64,000 nt of DNA, taken from NCBI GenBank assembly GCA_947683425.1, contig CANTUQ010000159.1, forward strand, positions 4,974,001 to 5,038,000, read 5' to 3'. The stretch is from Excoecaria cochinchinensis (lineage: Eukaryota; Streptophyta; Magnoliopsida; Malpighiales; Euphorbiaceae). The notes beneath the pieces are model-generated. The model was given only the letters and a program-made list of their open reading frames with translations. It made no database searches and was not told the DNA's origin. Position 1 is the first letter of the stretch. The number at the start of each line of letters is the position of its first letter. This document shows, in pieces, positions 19,959 to 30,948 of this stretch. The position numbers and the translations under genes were made by a program.

Positions 19959-22533
19959 AATAAGTTCTTGAAATTGCTAGAGGTGAAATTAGGGATTGAA
20001 ATTATTTAGGGTATTAAATTTGGTGAGATTTGGTGTGAGAATAAAGGAAATTCAATGGAAAATTGGTGGAGAAGGCACACGGTCTAGAGAGGGGAAGAAA
20101 GTGGGTGAGACTTTAAGAATTTTCTGGTTCCTTGGCCTTTAAATACCCCTCCTAATTGGCCAAACTAGGTCCAACCAATTGGGTCCAACCTGCCACACCC
20201 TTACTATACCATTGAATACAATGTTAAACGATTATCGGAAATCTTTTTTTTTATATATCACTTATCCAATATAATAATGTTCACTTAATTACAAATCATT
20301 TTATTAATTGTCGTTTACAAATTAGCTTGCCGATTTACCTATACTGTCCAATTTTACTATTCATTTAGTAAAAATTTTGGCAACATAACATTTTAGATCA
20401 TAACCTACCCAACCTGCATGGCAAACAAATCCACAGCCTAAGGGGCACAATAATTTATAAACAGTACCATATTCATTTATTTCATACATCCCATTGCAAA
20501 TCTCATAACCCAAGTCATCATATACATACATAAAGCCAAACTTGTTTAGTATACATATATCCACTTAAACATATACCCAAACACATACACCCACATACAC
20601 CTAAAATAAGTTCTTGAAATTACTAGAGGTGAATTTGGGGCATTGAAATTATTTAGGGTATTAAATTTGTTGAGATTTTGTGTGAGAATAAAGGAAATTC
20701 AATGGAAAATTGGTGGAGAAGGCACACGATCTAGAGAGGGGAAGAAAGTGGGTGAGACTTTAAGAATTTTCTGGTTTCTTGGCCTTTAAATACCCCTCCT
20801 AAATGGCCAAACCAGGTCCAACCTGTCACACCCTTACTATACCAATGAATACAATGTTAAGAGATTACCGGAAATCTTTTTTTTTATTTATATATCACTT
20901 ATCCCATATAATAATGTTCACTTAATTACAAATCTTTTTATTAATTGTCGTTTACAAATTAGCTTGACAATTTACCTATACTGTCCAATTTTACTATTCA
21001 TTTAGTAAGAATTTCGACAGCATAACATTTTATAACATAACCTACCCAACCTGCATGGCAAGCAAATCCATAGCCTGGGGGGCACAACAATTTATAAACA
21101 GTACCATATTCATGTATTTCATACATCCCATTGCAAATCTCATAACCCAAGTTATCATATACATAGATAAATCAAAACTTGTTTAGTATACATATATCTA
21201 CTTACACATATACCCAAATACATACACCCGCATACACCTAAAATAAGTTCTTGAAATTACGAGAGGTGAATTTGGGGCAATGAAATTATTTAGGGTATTA
21301 AATTTGGTGAGATTTGGTGTGAGAATAAAGGAAATTCAATGGAAAATTGGTGGAGAAGGCACACGGTCTAGAGAGGGGAAGAAAGTGGGTGAGACTTTAA
21401 GAATTTTCTGGTTCCTTGGCCTTTAGATACCCCTCCTAAATGGCCAAACCAGGTCCAACCAATTAGGTCCAACCTGTAACACCCTTACTATACCAATGAA
21501 TACAATGTTAAGCGATTACCAGAAATCTTTTTTTTTTTTAAATCACTTATTCCATATAATAATGTTCAGTTAATTACAAATCTTTTTATTAATTGTCGTT
21601 TACAAATTAGCTTGCCGATTTACCTATACTATCCAATTTTACTATTCATTTAGTAAAAATTTCGACAGCATAACATTTTAGAACGTAACCTACCCAACCT
21701 GCATGGCAAGCAAATCCATAGCCTGGGGGGCACAATAATTTATAAACAGTACCATATTCATGTATTTCATACATCCCATTGCAAATCTCATAACCCAAGT
21801 TATCATATACATAGATAAATCCAAACTTGTTTAGTATACATATATCTACTTACACATATACCCAAACACATACACCCGCATGCACCTAAAATAAGTTCTT
21901 GAAATTACTAGAGTGAATTTGGGGCAATGAAATTATTTAGGTTATTAAATTTGGTGAGATTTGGTGTGAGAATAAAGGAAATTCAATGGAAAATTGGTGG
22001 AGAAGGCACACGGTCTAGAGAGGGGAAGAAAGTGGGTGAGACTTGAAGAATTTTCTGGTTCCTTGGCCTTTAAATACCCCTCCTAATTGGCCAAACCAGG
22101 TCCAACCAATTGGGTCCAACCTGTTACACCCTTACTATGCCAATGAATACAATGTTAAGCGATTACCGGAAATCTTTTTTTTATATCACTTATCCAATAT
22201 AATAATGATCACTTAATTACAAATCTTTTTATTAATTGTCGTTTACAAATTAGCTTGCCGATTTACCTATACTATCCAATTTTACTATTCATTTAGTAAA
22301 AATTTCGATAGCATAACATTTTAGAACATAACCTACCCAACCTGCATGGCAAACAAATCCACAGCCAGAGGGGCACAACAATTTATAAACAGTACCATAT
22401 TCATTTATTTCATACATCCCATTGCAAATCTCTTAACCCATGTCATCGTACACATGCATAAATCCAAACTTGTTCAGTATACATATATCCACTTACACAT
22501 ATACCCAAACACATACACCCGCATACACCTAAT
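19959..22533 (-). repeat. Four-copy tandem array, unit of about 640 bp
   Basis: Copies start at AATAAGTTCTTGAAATT at 19959, 20605, 21242 and 21890, giving units of 646, 637, 648 and about 643 bases, around 95% alike by eye. Each has, on the minus strand, a TATA-like GGTATTTAAAGGCC followed by a pyrimidine-rich leader and, upstream, GGTGTAACAGGTTGGACC (TGCCACA in the first copy). This looks like an LTR promoter region that has been tandemly repeated. Tekay-A is inserted at its left edge, so the array may continue beyond it. I see no gene inside. Confidence 0.85.
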
Positions 22534-22699
22534 ATACATATACATGCCATTCAAAACACTTCAATCTTTTTATTTCTTCTTCGAGACAAAGATCCCATGT
22601 ATGCTTTTGCTCCGCTCATGTGCTGGAACCTACACACAGTAAATACTACGTGCTGAGCATTAAATATGATCAGTGGTAGGTACAAATATATGAATTTCC

Positions 22700-22702
<3 letters not shown>

Positions 22703-22767
<65 letters not shown>

Positions 22768-22780
22768 CGCACATATATAT

Positions 22781-22814
<34 letters not shown>
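22703..22814. repeat. Compound TA/CA microsatellite
   Basis: Runs of AT, AC, AT, then CGCA, AT, AC and AT dinucleotides over about 112 bases. Reading frames here are simple-repeat artefacts. Confidence 0.95.
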
Positions 22815-24591
22815 TCATGCATTAAACATGTAAATTCATTAATTTCACAATTAATTATGAACTTTGCAAAAATTACGATTTTGTCCCTACTCATAACTTA
22901 TGTACTAAAATGCCCTTCTATACACTTACTTTTTTTTTATCTAAATCATTCCTTGATCTACAAATTACATTTTAGACGGTAAATTACATTTAAGTCCCTG
23001 TACTATACATTTTTTTAACATTTATCATTTTAATTACCCTTTTCACTTAATTTTCACTTCAATCCATTTTTTGACATATAAATTACCAATTAGTGTATGT
23101 TTTTCCATTTTCATGCCAAATTACGTTTTACTCATCCAAAATTACAAAATTTCATTCTTAACCCGATTATTCAATATTTTACCATTTCTACCCGTTTAGC
23201 CCATTATTTTGGTAAATTACTATTTTACCCCTAAACTTTTTATTTTCTTTCAATTAGGTCCTTTCTCATTCTACATCTCATTTTCACTTTACTTTTATCA
23301 TTTTTACGCCATTTGTACTATTATGCCCCTAGTATAAACCCGACATAAATCTTCAGACCGATATACGGGACGTGGTCCCCAAGGTCCCACTATAATACAC
23401 TGAGGAATCACCCCGTAGGGCCACTTAAGCACTTCCACTTAACATATGGCTTATGACATGTAACATATAACAATATACTATGGGAGACCATCACGAATCT
23501 GCCATAGTAAAGTAAGTCGTCATGACTTGCACTGCAGTAAAAAAGTTCCTATGGTTAGCTAAACATATCCTGAGCTAGATTGACTACCAGACTATCACTA
23601 AGGGCAATATTACTTATTATTTTACAATTCATTTCTCTTTTCTTCATATTCTGGTACTTTCACTTATAATTTAATTTCATTCACTTCATATCTCGCTTTC
23701 ATCTCATTATACTAGTTACTCAACATACCCATCATTTTTACACATTCCATGAATTATCTCATCATAATTCATATTTTCCACATTAAACATAATGTAACTT
23801 TGTACTTAAAAATATTTATACATATTCCAAAAATTTCAATTAAATTCTTGGACACTTCTTTTCATGTCTAGATCCATTTTATGGCATTACACATCACATA
23901 AACACAAATTATACCCTAGTATACTCTAAGGTATTCAGCCAAGGTATATACATAACTTTAAAAATTTCTTTAATTCAATTTAAGCATTTTAAATATCATT
24001 TTACATACCCCTAATCACTTTTATCAACTTATATTCACAGACACATGCATTTAGCACAAGTTCACCTAATTAACATAATATAAACACATCAAATTCTTAG
24101 GGAAATTTAAAGATTTCATAGCCACAAACCTTAGACACTTGCTTAGCCCTCCCTAGACTTCCTTCTCCTTGCCTTTCTTCTTGGAGGCTTGAATTTTTTC
24201 TTGATTTCCTACATAGGCCGAAACTAAACCTCAAAATTTCACCAAGATTTTGTTCTCTTTTGCTCAAAATAACTTCATAAATAAACTCTAGACACCCTAG
24301 AACATATTTAGGCACCCTTATATTAAATTTAGAACTTGAATTTCACAAAATTAAGCCTTATACTTGATACCTTGCTTTTATGCACTTCTCTTGCTCAAAT
24401 CAAGGATTAAGGACCCTAAAGTTTAAGTTGAGAGGCTGAGTTACAATTAGAGTAGTTCGATTTGATGAGGAAATTGAGGGAAAGATAAAGAAAATGGGAG
24501 ATGGAGGAAAGAATGGTGTCTCGGCCAAAGAGGGAGAGGGAGAAGCTGAGAGGGATAAGGATTACAACCACCAAAACTGCCTCATAAATTC

Positions 24592-24600
24592 TATTTAAAG
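24592..24600 (-). promoter_or_regulatory. TATA-like box of LTR-C
   Basis: CTTTAAATAG on the minus strand, followed by a GAG/CTC-rich leader at 24480-24560. It sits about 510 bases into the LTR. Confidence 0.5.
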
Positions 24601-25108
24601 TGGTCAAGGTCCAACCACTCAAACCCAAAAATGCAATTTTAGGCCCAAAATGTAATTTTTCTGTGGTTTTCTCATTTCCTAAATCCAAATCCTCCCAAAT
24701 TTGGTTCTAAAATTCATATCATGTTAAAACTAGGCTGTATCTGAAATTTCAGCCCAATCAAAGTCTATTTCGGTCCGATTCAAAAAATTTCGATGTCACC
24801 GAAAAATTCCCTTTTTACTACTAAAAAATCCTAAATATTATTTTAAACCAATCTACACTTTTTGATGATTTTTGGAGCTCATTTGCTATTTTTAAAGGTC
24901 CAGTAAAACCTTTGTTCAAACTGGTTACTATTCAAACCAAACCACTACTTTTTTCCTATTTTTTACTTTTGGAGGCCAAACTGACGCCGATTTAACTCCA
25001 AATTTTAACCTCGAACTCACCGTGACTAATATTTTCTGATAATCAAATAAAATATTTTTCACCCCCCGGTGCACTATTCACCGCTGACCCGGTATTGAAG
25101 CCATTACA

Positions 25109-25120
25109 ATTTTCCCCTAC
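25109..25120 (-). promoter_or_regulatory. Polypurine tract of the minus-strand chromovirus
   Basis: GTAGGGGAAAAT lies on the minus strand immediately before the LTR start TGTAATGGC. Confidence 0.75.
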
Positions 25121-25149
25121 TAAAAAGATATTTCGTCCTTGAAATTTAC

Positions 25150-26640
25150 CTGTATTTAAAAGTAGAGGGTATTGTTGCCTCACTGTAGCTTCTGGCTCCA
25201 TGTAGCCTCTTCCACGTTGTGATGGTTCCAGAGCACCCTCACTAGTGGAATTTGCTTATTCCTAAGCCGTCTGATCTCTCAAGCTAGAATCTTTATTGGC
25301 TTTTCCTCATAAGTCATATCACTCTGCACTTGAATCTCTTCTGGTGTGATCACATGACTAGGATCAGACCTGTACCTTTGGAGCATTGACATGTGGAACA
25401 TATCATGGATCTTCTCTAACTCCAATGGCAACTTTAACCGATAAGCCACGGAACCCACTCGCTGAAGTACCTCATATGGGCCAATAAAGCTCGGTCTTAG
25501 CTTGCCCTTCTTACTAAATCTCAGAACTTTCTTCTTGGGAGATAACTTCAGAAATACTCTGTCTCCGACTTGAATTCGATATCCTTCCTTTCCAAGTTGC
25601 ATAAGATTTTTTGCAATCTGTAGCTTCCATCAATTGATCTTTAATAATTCATACTTTTTCTTCTTTATCACGGACTAGATTAGACCCTATCAACCTCTTT
25701 TCGCTCAACTCTATCCAGCACAAAGGAGTTCTACACTTTCTCCCATAAAGCGCTTTGTAAGGTGCCATCTTAAAACTGGACTGGTAGTTGTTGTTATAAG
25801 TGAACTCTACCAAAAATAAGTATCTCTCCCAACTGCTACCAAATCCTAGTACACAACATCGTAACATATCTTTAAGTATCTATATCACCCGCTCTGACTG
25901 ACCATCTGTCTTAGGGTGAAATACTGTGCTGAAGTGGAGCCTAGTAATAAATAATTCTTGCAACTTTTTCCAAAATCGTGATATGAACCTGGGATCTCTG
26001 TCAGAAATGATGGATGAAGGCACTCCATGTAATCTCGTTATCTCATTGATGTAGATCTCTGCCAGTCTAGGCAAAGGGAAATCCATCCGCACTGGCAAAA
26101 AGTGAGCAGACTTGGTGAGTCTATCGATGATCACCCACATAGTATCATGATTCCTTTGAGTTATAGGCAACCCGATAACAAAATACATGGTTACTCTATC
26201 CTATTTCCATTCATGTATGGAGGTGTCTGAAATAAACCTGATAGAACCTAGTGCTCTGCTTTAACTTGCTGACATATCAAGCACTTACCCACAAATTCAA
26301 TCAAATCATGCTTCATGCTTGGCCACCAGTAAAAAGCTTTCAAATCTTGATACATCTTGTTACCGCCAGGATGCATCGCATAGCTACTATGATGAGCTTC
26401 ATGAAGAATGCTTTTTCTTCAATTCTTCCTGATCTGGGACACATAGCCATTTCTTATAGTAGAGGCTACCATCATCACTCAGCGAATAATCTATACTATT
26501 GCCATCTTTAACCTTACTCACAATGATAGCCAATCGATCATCTTGCTTTTGGGCCGCCTTCACTTGTTGTATAAAGTCAGGTCATACATGTATTTTGGCT
26601 ATCAATGCTCCATTATGAGCCAAGCTTAAGCCGACATTCA
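25150..26640 (-). pseudogene. Integrase and chromodomain of a chromovirus, truncated
   Basis: This is the 3' end of a chromovirus pol gene. From right to left: a decayed N-terminal zinc region (about 26230-26640, stops in every frame); the catalytic core (25880-26188) with MYFVIGLPITQRNHD, Asp in VIIDRLTKSAHF, Asp in IISDRDPRF and Glu in TDGQSERVI; a C-terminal segment (25649-25867) with APYKALYGRKCRTPLCW; a last segment (25279-25602) ending with DMFHMSMLQRYRSDPSHV; and a chromodomain (25165-25278, EIRRLRNKQIPLVRVLWNHH). A TAG at about 25276 and frame changes near 25605 and 25870 break it. RT, gag and the 5' LTR are absent, so about half of the element was lost at about 26640. Confidence 0.85.
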
Positions 26641-26754
26641 TAGCCCGAAGAGCTACAAACACTATCATTAGTGTTTTACACTTATTAATCGTATTAACAC
26701 ATGCATTTAAAATATTCAAATTACCTGACATAAACTTTATGCTAAGTGCATCTG
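26641..26754. other. Short AT-rich flank
   Basis: About 110 AT-rich bases between the truncated integrase and the next Tat LTR. I recognise nothing in it. Confidence 0.4.
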
Positions 26755-26829
26755 TGTGACAAGCGCCGAACCCCGGAGGCCCCGAAGACCAGCTTTTAAG
26801 GCATTCAAGAGAGGTTCATAAGACCCATA

Positions 26830-27230
26830 AAGATTACGGGGACATTTATTTTGGGCAACAAAATGGTATTTTGAAGTCGCCACCCAATAAAATATTGGTA
26901 AGGGTTGTCTAGCTTCATTGAGTCTAAGACAACGCATGTGTGTCTATTTTGGGCAATCGGAGATATTTTAAAATCCTCCTTCAAATAGGATATTGGAAAG
27001 ATTCATCTAATCTTGATAAGCCTAAGACGATTCATAAACGTCTATTTTGGGCAAGGCAGAGATATTTTGGAATTCCCATCCCAATAGTACATTGAGATGG
27101 TTCATCTAACCTCGTTGAGCCTAAGATAATGCAACTTGGGCCTATTTTAGGCAATAAGAGATATTTATGAATTCCCTTTCCAATAAAATATTGGAAAGGT
27201 TCATCTAACCTCGTTGAGCCTAAGACCAGA
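26830..27230 (-). repeat. U5 tandem repeats of a Tat LTR, about 110 bp
   Basis: Four imperfect copies built around CAATAAAATATTGGAAAGG and CTAACCTCGTTGAGCCTAAG. They correspond, inverted, to the repeats at 3240-3560 in Tat-1. Confidence 0.8.
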
Positions 27231-28829
27231 GAGAGTTCGGCACTTCTCATTTGTTCATACTTTGATTAAATTATAATTGAGTTTTGAATTTAAACTTTCA
27301 TTCCATTTTCTCATTCAATTCAATGCAATAATTAAAGCTCAAATCAATCATATAACGAAAGCATTAAATAAAGTAAGCTCAAAATCAAGAAAATTAAAGT
27401 AACTTAAAATAAAACTAGGGGCAGAATACGACCCCCATCATAAATGAATAGAAAGTAAACAAACATGCAGAAAATGGGGTATTCGTTAATGATGAAGGCA
27501 TTGGTCTTCGCCTACGCATAAAAAAAAAGAGTAATATTAGAAGATTTGTTTTATTTGGATGGAAAATCTGGACATTGGTCCTATTTTATTTAAGGAAAAT
27601 CAAGCCCATTTGTAGAAATTTCTCGCCATCCTTTATATTTACGAATATAAAAATAACATTTGCAATAAATTAGAATTAAAAACATAAAATAAAAGGAAAT
27701 AGGGTAAAGGAAATAAATCCAATTGGTGTCCCTAAATCATCCTAGTGGGATCCCCATTCTCAATACCCCGTATTCAAGAAAAATAATTAAACTCACAAAA
27801 ATAATTAACATGTTAGTAAAATAGTAAAGGAAGATAACGATAAAAAGGATTAATAATAAAAATAGCAATGAACAAATAATCTGAAGAATAATAAAAATGG
27901 AAATAAATTACCTTGAAATGAGTGAAAACAAAACTAAAATAAAGAAGAAATGAAATAACAAAGAAGAAAGGAAAGGAAGGCCCAGGTGTAGACGACCTCG
28001 CCGTCTATCGGGCTACCATAAGGCAGGATCATGGAGTCGCCACCCGATAAAACATCGGGAAAATAATTCTAACCTTATGAGGCCAAAACCAGAGAGAGTT
28101 CGGGACCTCACTCTTATTTATACCTTTGGTTAATATTATGTGAATGGGTTTTTAAGATCAATTATTTTATCTCTTCTCTCACATGCAAATTATACAATAA
28201 AATTAAAGCGCATTGCAAGCACGTATAAAAAAGGCAGTAAATAAAATATAATTACATTTATCTGAAAACAAATATGAAATCATAAAAGAATGATAAAAAT
28301 AAATACATAAATCGGGCTATTCTTTTAGACGGGAACATTGGTTCCCAATTACTTTTTATGAAAAGTTTTGACTTCTCAAATCAATTTAAACCTTTGCTTT
28401 GGGGTGAAAACCAGGACATTGGTCCAGTTTTATTAACAAATATCATTTTGGTAGAAAACATTTATGTGTTGGTTTTTTTTAAGCGCGATAAAAAATCTTT
28501 TGTTAATACAGACCACAAACGAATAAATAAGAATAAAATAATAATTACATATTTTAAAATAAATAAATTATAATCCACTTGTCCCAACCATACTTCGCTT
28601 AACTCCATAGGTGGACCACATGCTCCTCGCATTGCGGCAAAGACAGAAAACAGTGTTGGTTAATAATGAATGAATAAATAATTGAATGAATAACTAAACA
28701 AATAAATAATTGAATAAAGTAAATTGAAGAAAATAATTAAAGTTAGTAATGGATCAAATTAAATGATAAATAAATGAATAAATAGATAAATAATTAAATA
28801 AATAATTGAATCAAACAAATTGAGAGGAT

Positions 28830-28964
28830 TAATTAATGTAAAACACAATGGCAATTATAACAATCAAATGCAATAAAAATGATAATGCTAATAATAATAC
28901 CGTAAGATGATGATGATGATTAAATAAACAAAAAAATGATAATAATAATAAAAATAATGATAAC

Positions 28965-29025
<61 letters not shown>

Positions 29026-29425
29026 TTAATATTAATAGTAATATAACATGAATAAAAATGGTAATGATGATGATAACAGTAATAATAATATTAAAATAAT
29101 AACAACAAGACACAACGATAATTAATAATAACTAAATATACCCAATAATAATAATGATAATAATAATAATAAATAATGTAAAATAATTAATCAATTAATA
29201 ATAATAATAATACTAAAGACAGAATAACACTAATAATAAATTAATAAATAATAATAATAACACTACTAACAATACTATAACCTCAATAATAATAATAATA
29301 ACAAATAATCACAAAATACAATAAACAATAACAAATAAATACAATAATGAATATAATAATAAATAAATAATATTAATAACAATAAAATCAATATAACTCA
29401 GTAATACTAATAATAGATAAATAAA

Positions 29426-29476
<51 letters not shown>

Positions 29477-29523
29477 CAGAAAATAAATAAATGTATAATA
29501 ATAATAATAAAATAATTAAAACA

Positions 29524-29579
<56 letters not shown>

Positions 29580-29590
29580 TAAATAGAAAT
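28830..29590. repeat. AAT/ATT trinucleotide expansions
   Basis: Long AAT-type runs at about 28964-29025, 29424-29475 and 29526-29578 lie in a 760-base region of interrupted AAT/AATA sequence. A TTA run in the Tat-3 LTR (44731-44800) is the equivalent on the other strand. Leucine- or asparagine-rich reading frames here are artefacts. Confidence 0.95.
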
Positions 29591-29599
29591 TTAGTAAAA

Positions 29600-29930
29600 T
29601 AGGGGTTACCGGTTTTTTGCCGCCGGAGCCGCCGTGGGTGGCCGGTGATGAGCACCTCCCTCACCGGGGGATAGATCGCCACCCGAGGAACCCGCCGGAG
29701 TTGGTCACGCGCCGGAGAAAGCTGAGTCCTTGCCGGAAAATGCGTCGGAAGCTCACGCCACCACCATCTCCGATCTCCCTCACGCCGGCGGCTACGGATG
29801 ATCGGCGAGCACCGTCGGCTTCATCCGGGTTCCCTCTCCACCGTGGTGGGGCGCGTGTGGCGATCCGCGGCCGTGACTGGCCGCCGGAGCCCCCGCCACC
29901 TCCTTTCCTTTTTTTCTTCTTTTTCCTTGG
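29600..29930. repeat. GC-rich CCGCCGGAG block in the composite Tat LTR
   Basis: About 330 bases rich in CCGGAG, GCCGCC and CCGGTG, placed directly between the AAT expansion and a T/C-rich leader (29900-30190). The composition changes within about 20 bases. Open frames on both strands reflect the lack of stops in GC-rich sequence; I see no conserved domain. Confidence 0.6.
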
Positions 29931-30202
29931 TTCCGGCGCCGTCCTCTGTGTTTTTTGCCCCTGTTTCCCTCTCTTGTTTTGCCCTTATTTCCTCTTTCTA
30001 TTTCACTTCTTTGTCTCTCTTTTCTTTATTTTCCTTCGATTTTGTTTTGTTCTTGTGCTCACTTGCTCTCTCTTTAATTTTTTCCTTTTTTTGTTCTTCA
30101 GCCGAGAGCCTGCTCTCTCTTCTTCTCTTTTTTATTTTTCTTTTCCTTTCAATTTCTTCATCCAGCCGAGAGAGCCCCCCTCTTTTTTACTCATCTCATT
30201 CT

Positions 30203-30211
30203 TTTTATACC
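30203..30211 (-). promoter_or_regulatory. TATA-like box of the composite Tat LTR
   Basis: GGTATAAAAAG on the minus strand, followed by a GAGAG-rich leader (30100-30190) and placed about 470 bases into the LTR. Confidence 0.55.
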
Positions 30212-30678
30212 CTCAAATTAGGGCTAAGGGTTATAATGGTAACTTCCCACTCAATTATTTCCCTCCTTTTCTCTATTCTTAATTAATTTAACTTAATTCA
30301 AATAACACATACATTAATTAATTAAACATACATATTAATTAAACTCTCTATTAATTAAACGTCACACTAATTAATCCATTTAAATTATCATACATATATG
30401 TATTTTATCTAATTAACTACACACTTCAACTTTAATTTTACATGCATTTTAATTAACACAATAATATTAACCACTTAATTAACTAACAACATCAACTAAT
30501 TAATTACCTAATTTCACACACACATATTTATATATATATATATATATATTTTTTTTTTATTTTTTATTTTATTTTATTTTTTATTTATATATATATATAT
30601 TTTTTTTTCGGAGGGAATAATCAAGGATCAAAAATCACCATTTTCATTTTATGCCGGGGTTGGGACCCGGTGTCTACA

Positions 30679-30936
30679 CCAGGGACAGTCCAAACCGTGC
30701 AAGCGACGGCCGTCTCTGGGCCGACCCATGGCCAGAAGAGGATTTTCGTGACGGCCCATCGCTCGCTTGAGCGACGGCCGTCGGTGGACCTTCAGCCCAT
30801 CAGTTGTTCTGGACCCAAAAAAATAAAGAAAAAACAATTAAAAACCTAAATTCCAACTTTTAAAACACTTTTATGCAATTAAATGACGATAAATCAATGT
30901 GACACAATAAAAATAAATTAAAGGTCAATCCAAAAT
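30679..30936. other. Unassigned remnant with CGACGGCCGTCG palindromes
   Basis: A 258-base stretch between two Tat LTRs. The first 110 bases hold CpG-rich inverted repeats (GACGGCCGTC at about 30705 and 30771, and TCGCTCGCTTGAGCGA at about 30758-30773), the sort of cassette seen inside Tat LTRs. The rest is AT-rich. It is probably a fragment of another Tat LTR, but its ends are not visible. Confidence 0.45.
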
Positions 30937-30948
30937 GTTTACGGGTCC

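Larger units (their letters stand above)
22534..25108 (-). mobile_element. LTR-C, 3' LTR of a minus-strand chromovirus
   Basis: On the minus strand it starts TGTAATGGCTTCAATACC at 25108, right after a polypurine tract and the integrase/chromodomain gene, so it is a 3' LTR. It shares several blocks with the plus-strand copy at 55622-60482, including the LTR start, AATCGGACCGA near the U3 middle, the ACGGGGTGATTCC/GGTCCC region (23380) and the CACGTAGT block (22650). A TATA-like CTTTAAATAG sits at 24592-24600. Its left end is not clear where it meets the tandem array. Confidence 0.7.
26755..30678 (-). mobile_element. Composite minus-strand Tat LTR
   Basis: On the minus strand it starts TGTAGACACCGGGTCCC at 30678 and ends near 26755 with a decayed version of the GGCGCGCGTCACA end. 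It contains the R/U5-type blocks twice (26830-27780 and 28010-28620, each with the line around CGCCACCCRATAAAA), so two LTR pieces have been joined, the right one losing its U5 end at about 27990. It also holds U5 tandem repeats (26830-27230), AAT expansions (28830-29590), a GC-rich block (29600-29930) and a TATA-like box. The flanks (GCATC/CCAGG) show no target duplication. Confidence 0.65.

Noticed and set aside
22551..22894. Small proteins rich in Ile, Tyr, Val and Cys
   Set aside because: Translation of TA/CA dinucleotide repeats.
28829..29682. Leucine-rich 'membrane' peptides
   Set aside because: Translation of AAT/ATT runs.
29617..30286. Two plus-strand open frames of 162 and 221 codons
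   Set aside because: They cover a GC-rich LTR block and a T/C-rich leader; the peptides are phenylalanine/serine low complexity and run opposite to the LTR.
26755..30678. Simple solo LTR
   Set aside because: The R/U5 blocks occur twice and the flanks (GCATC, CCAGG) do not match, so it is a composite.
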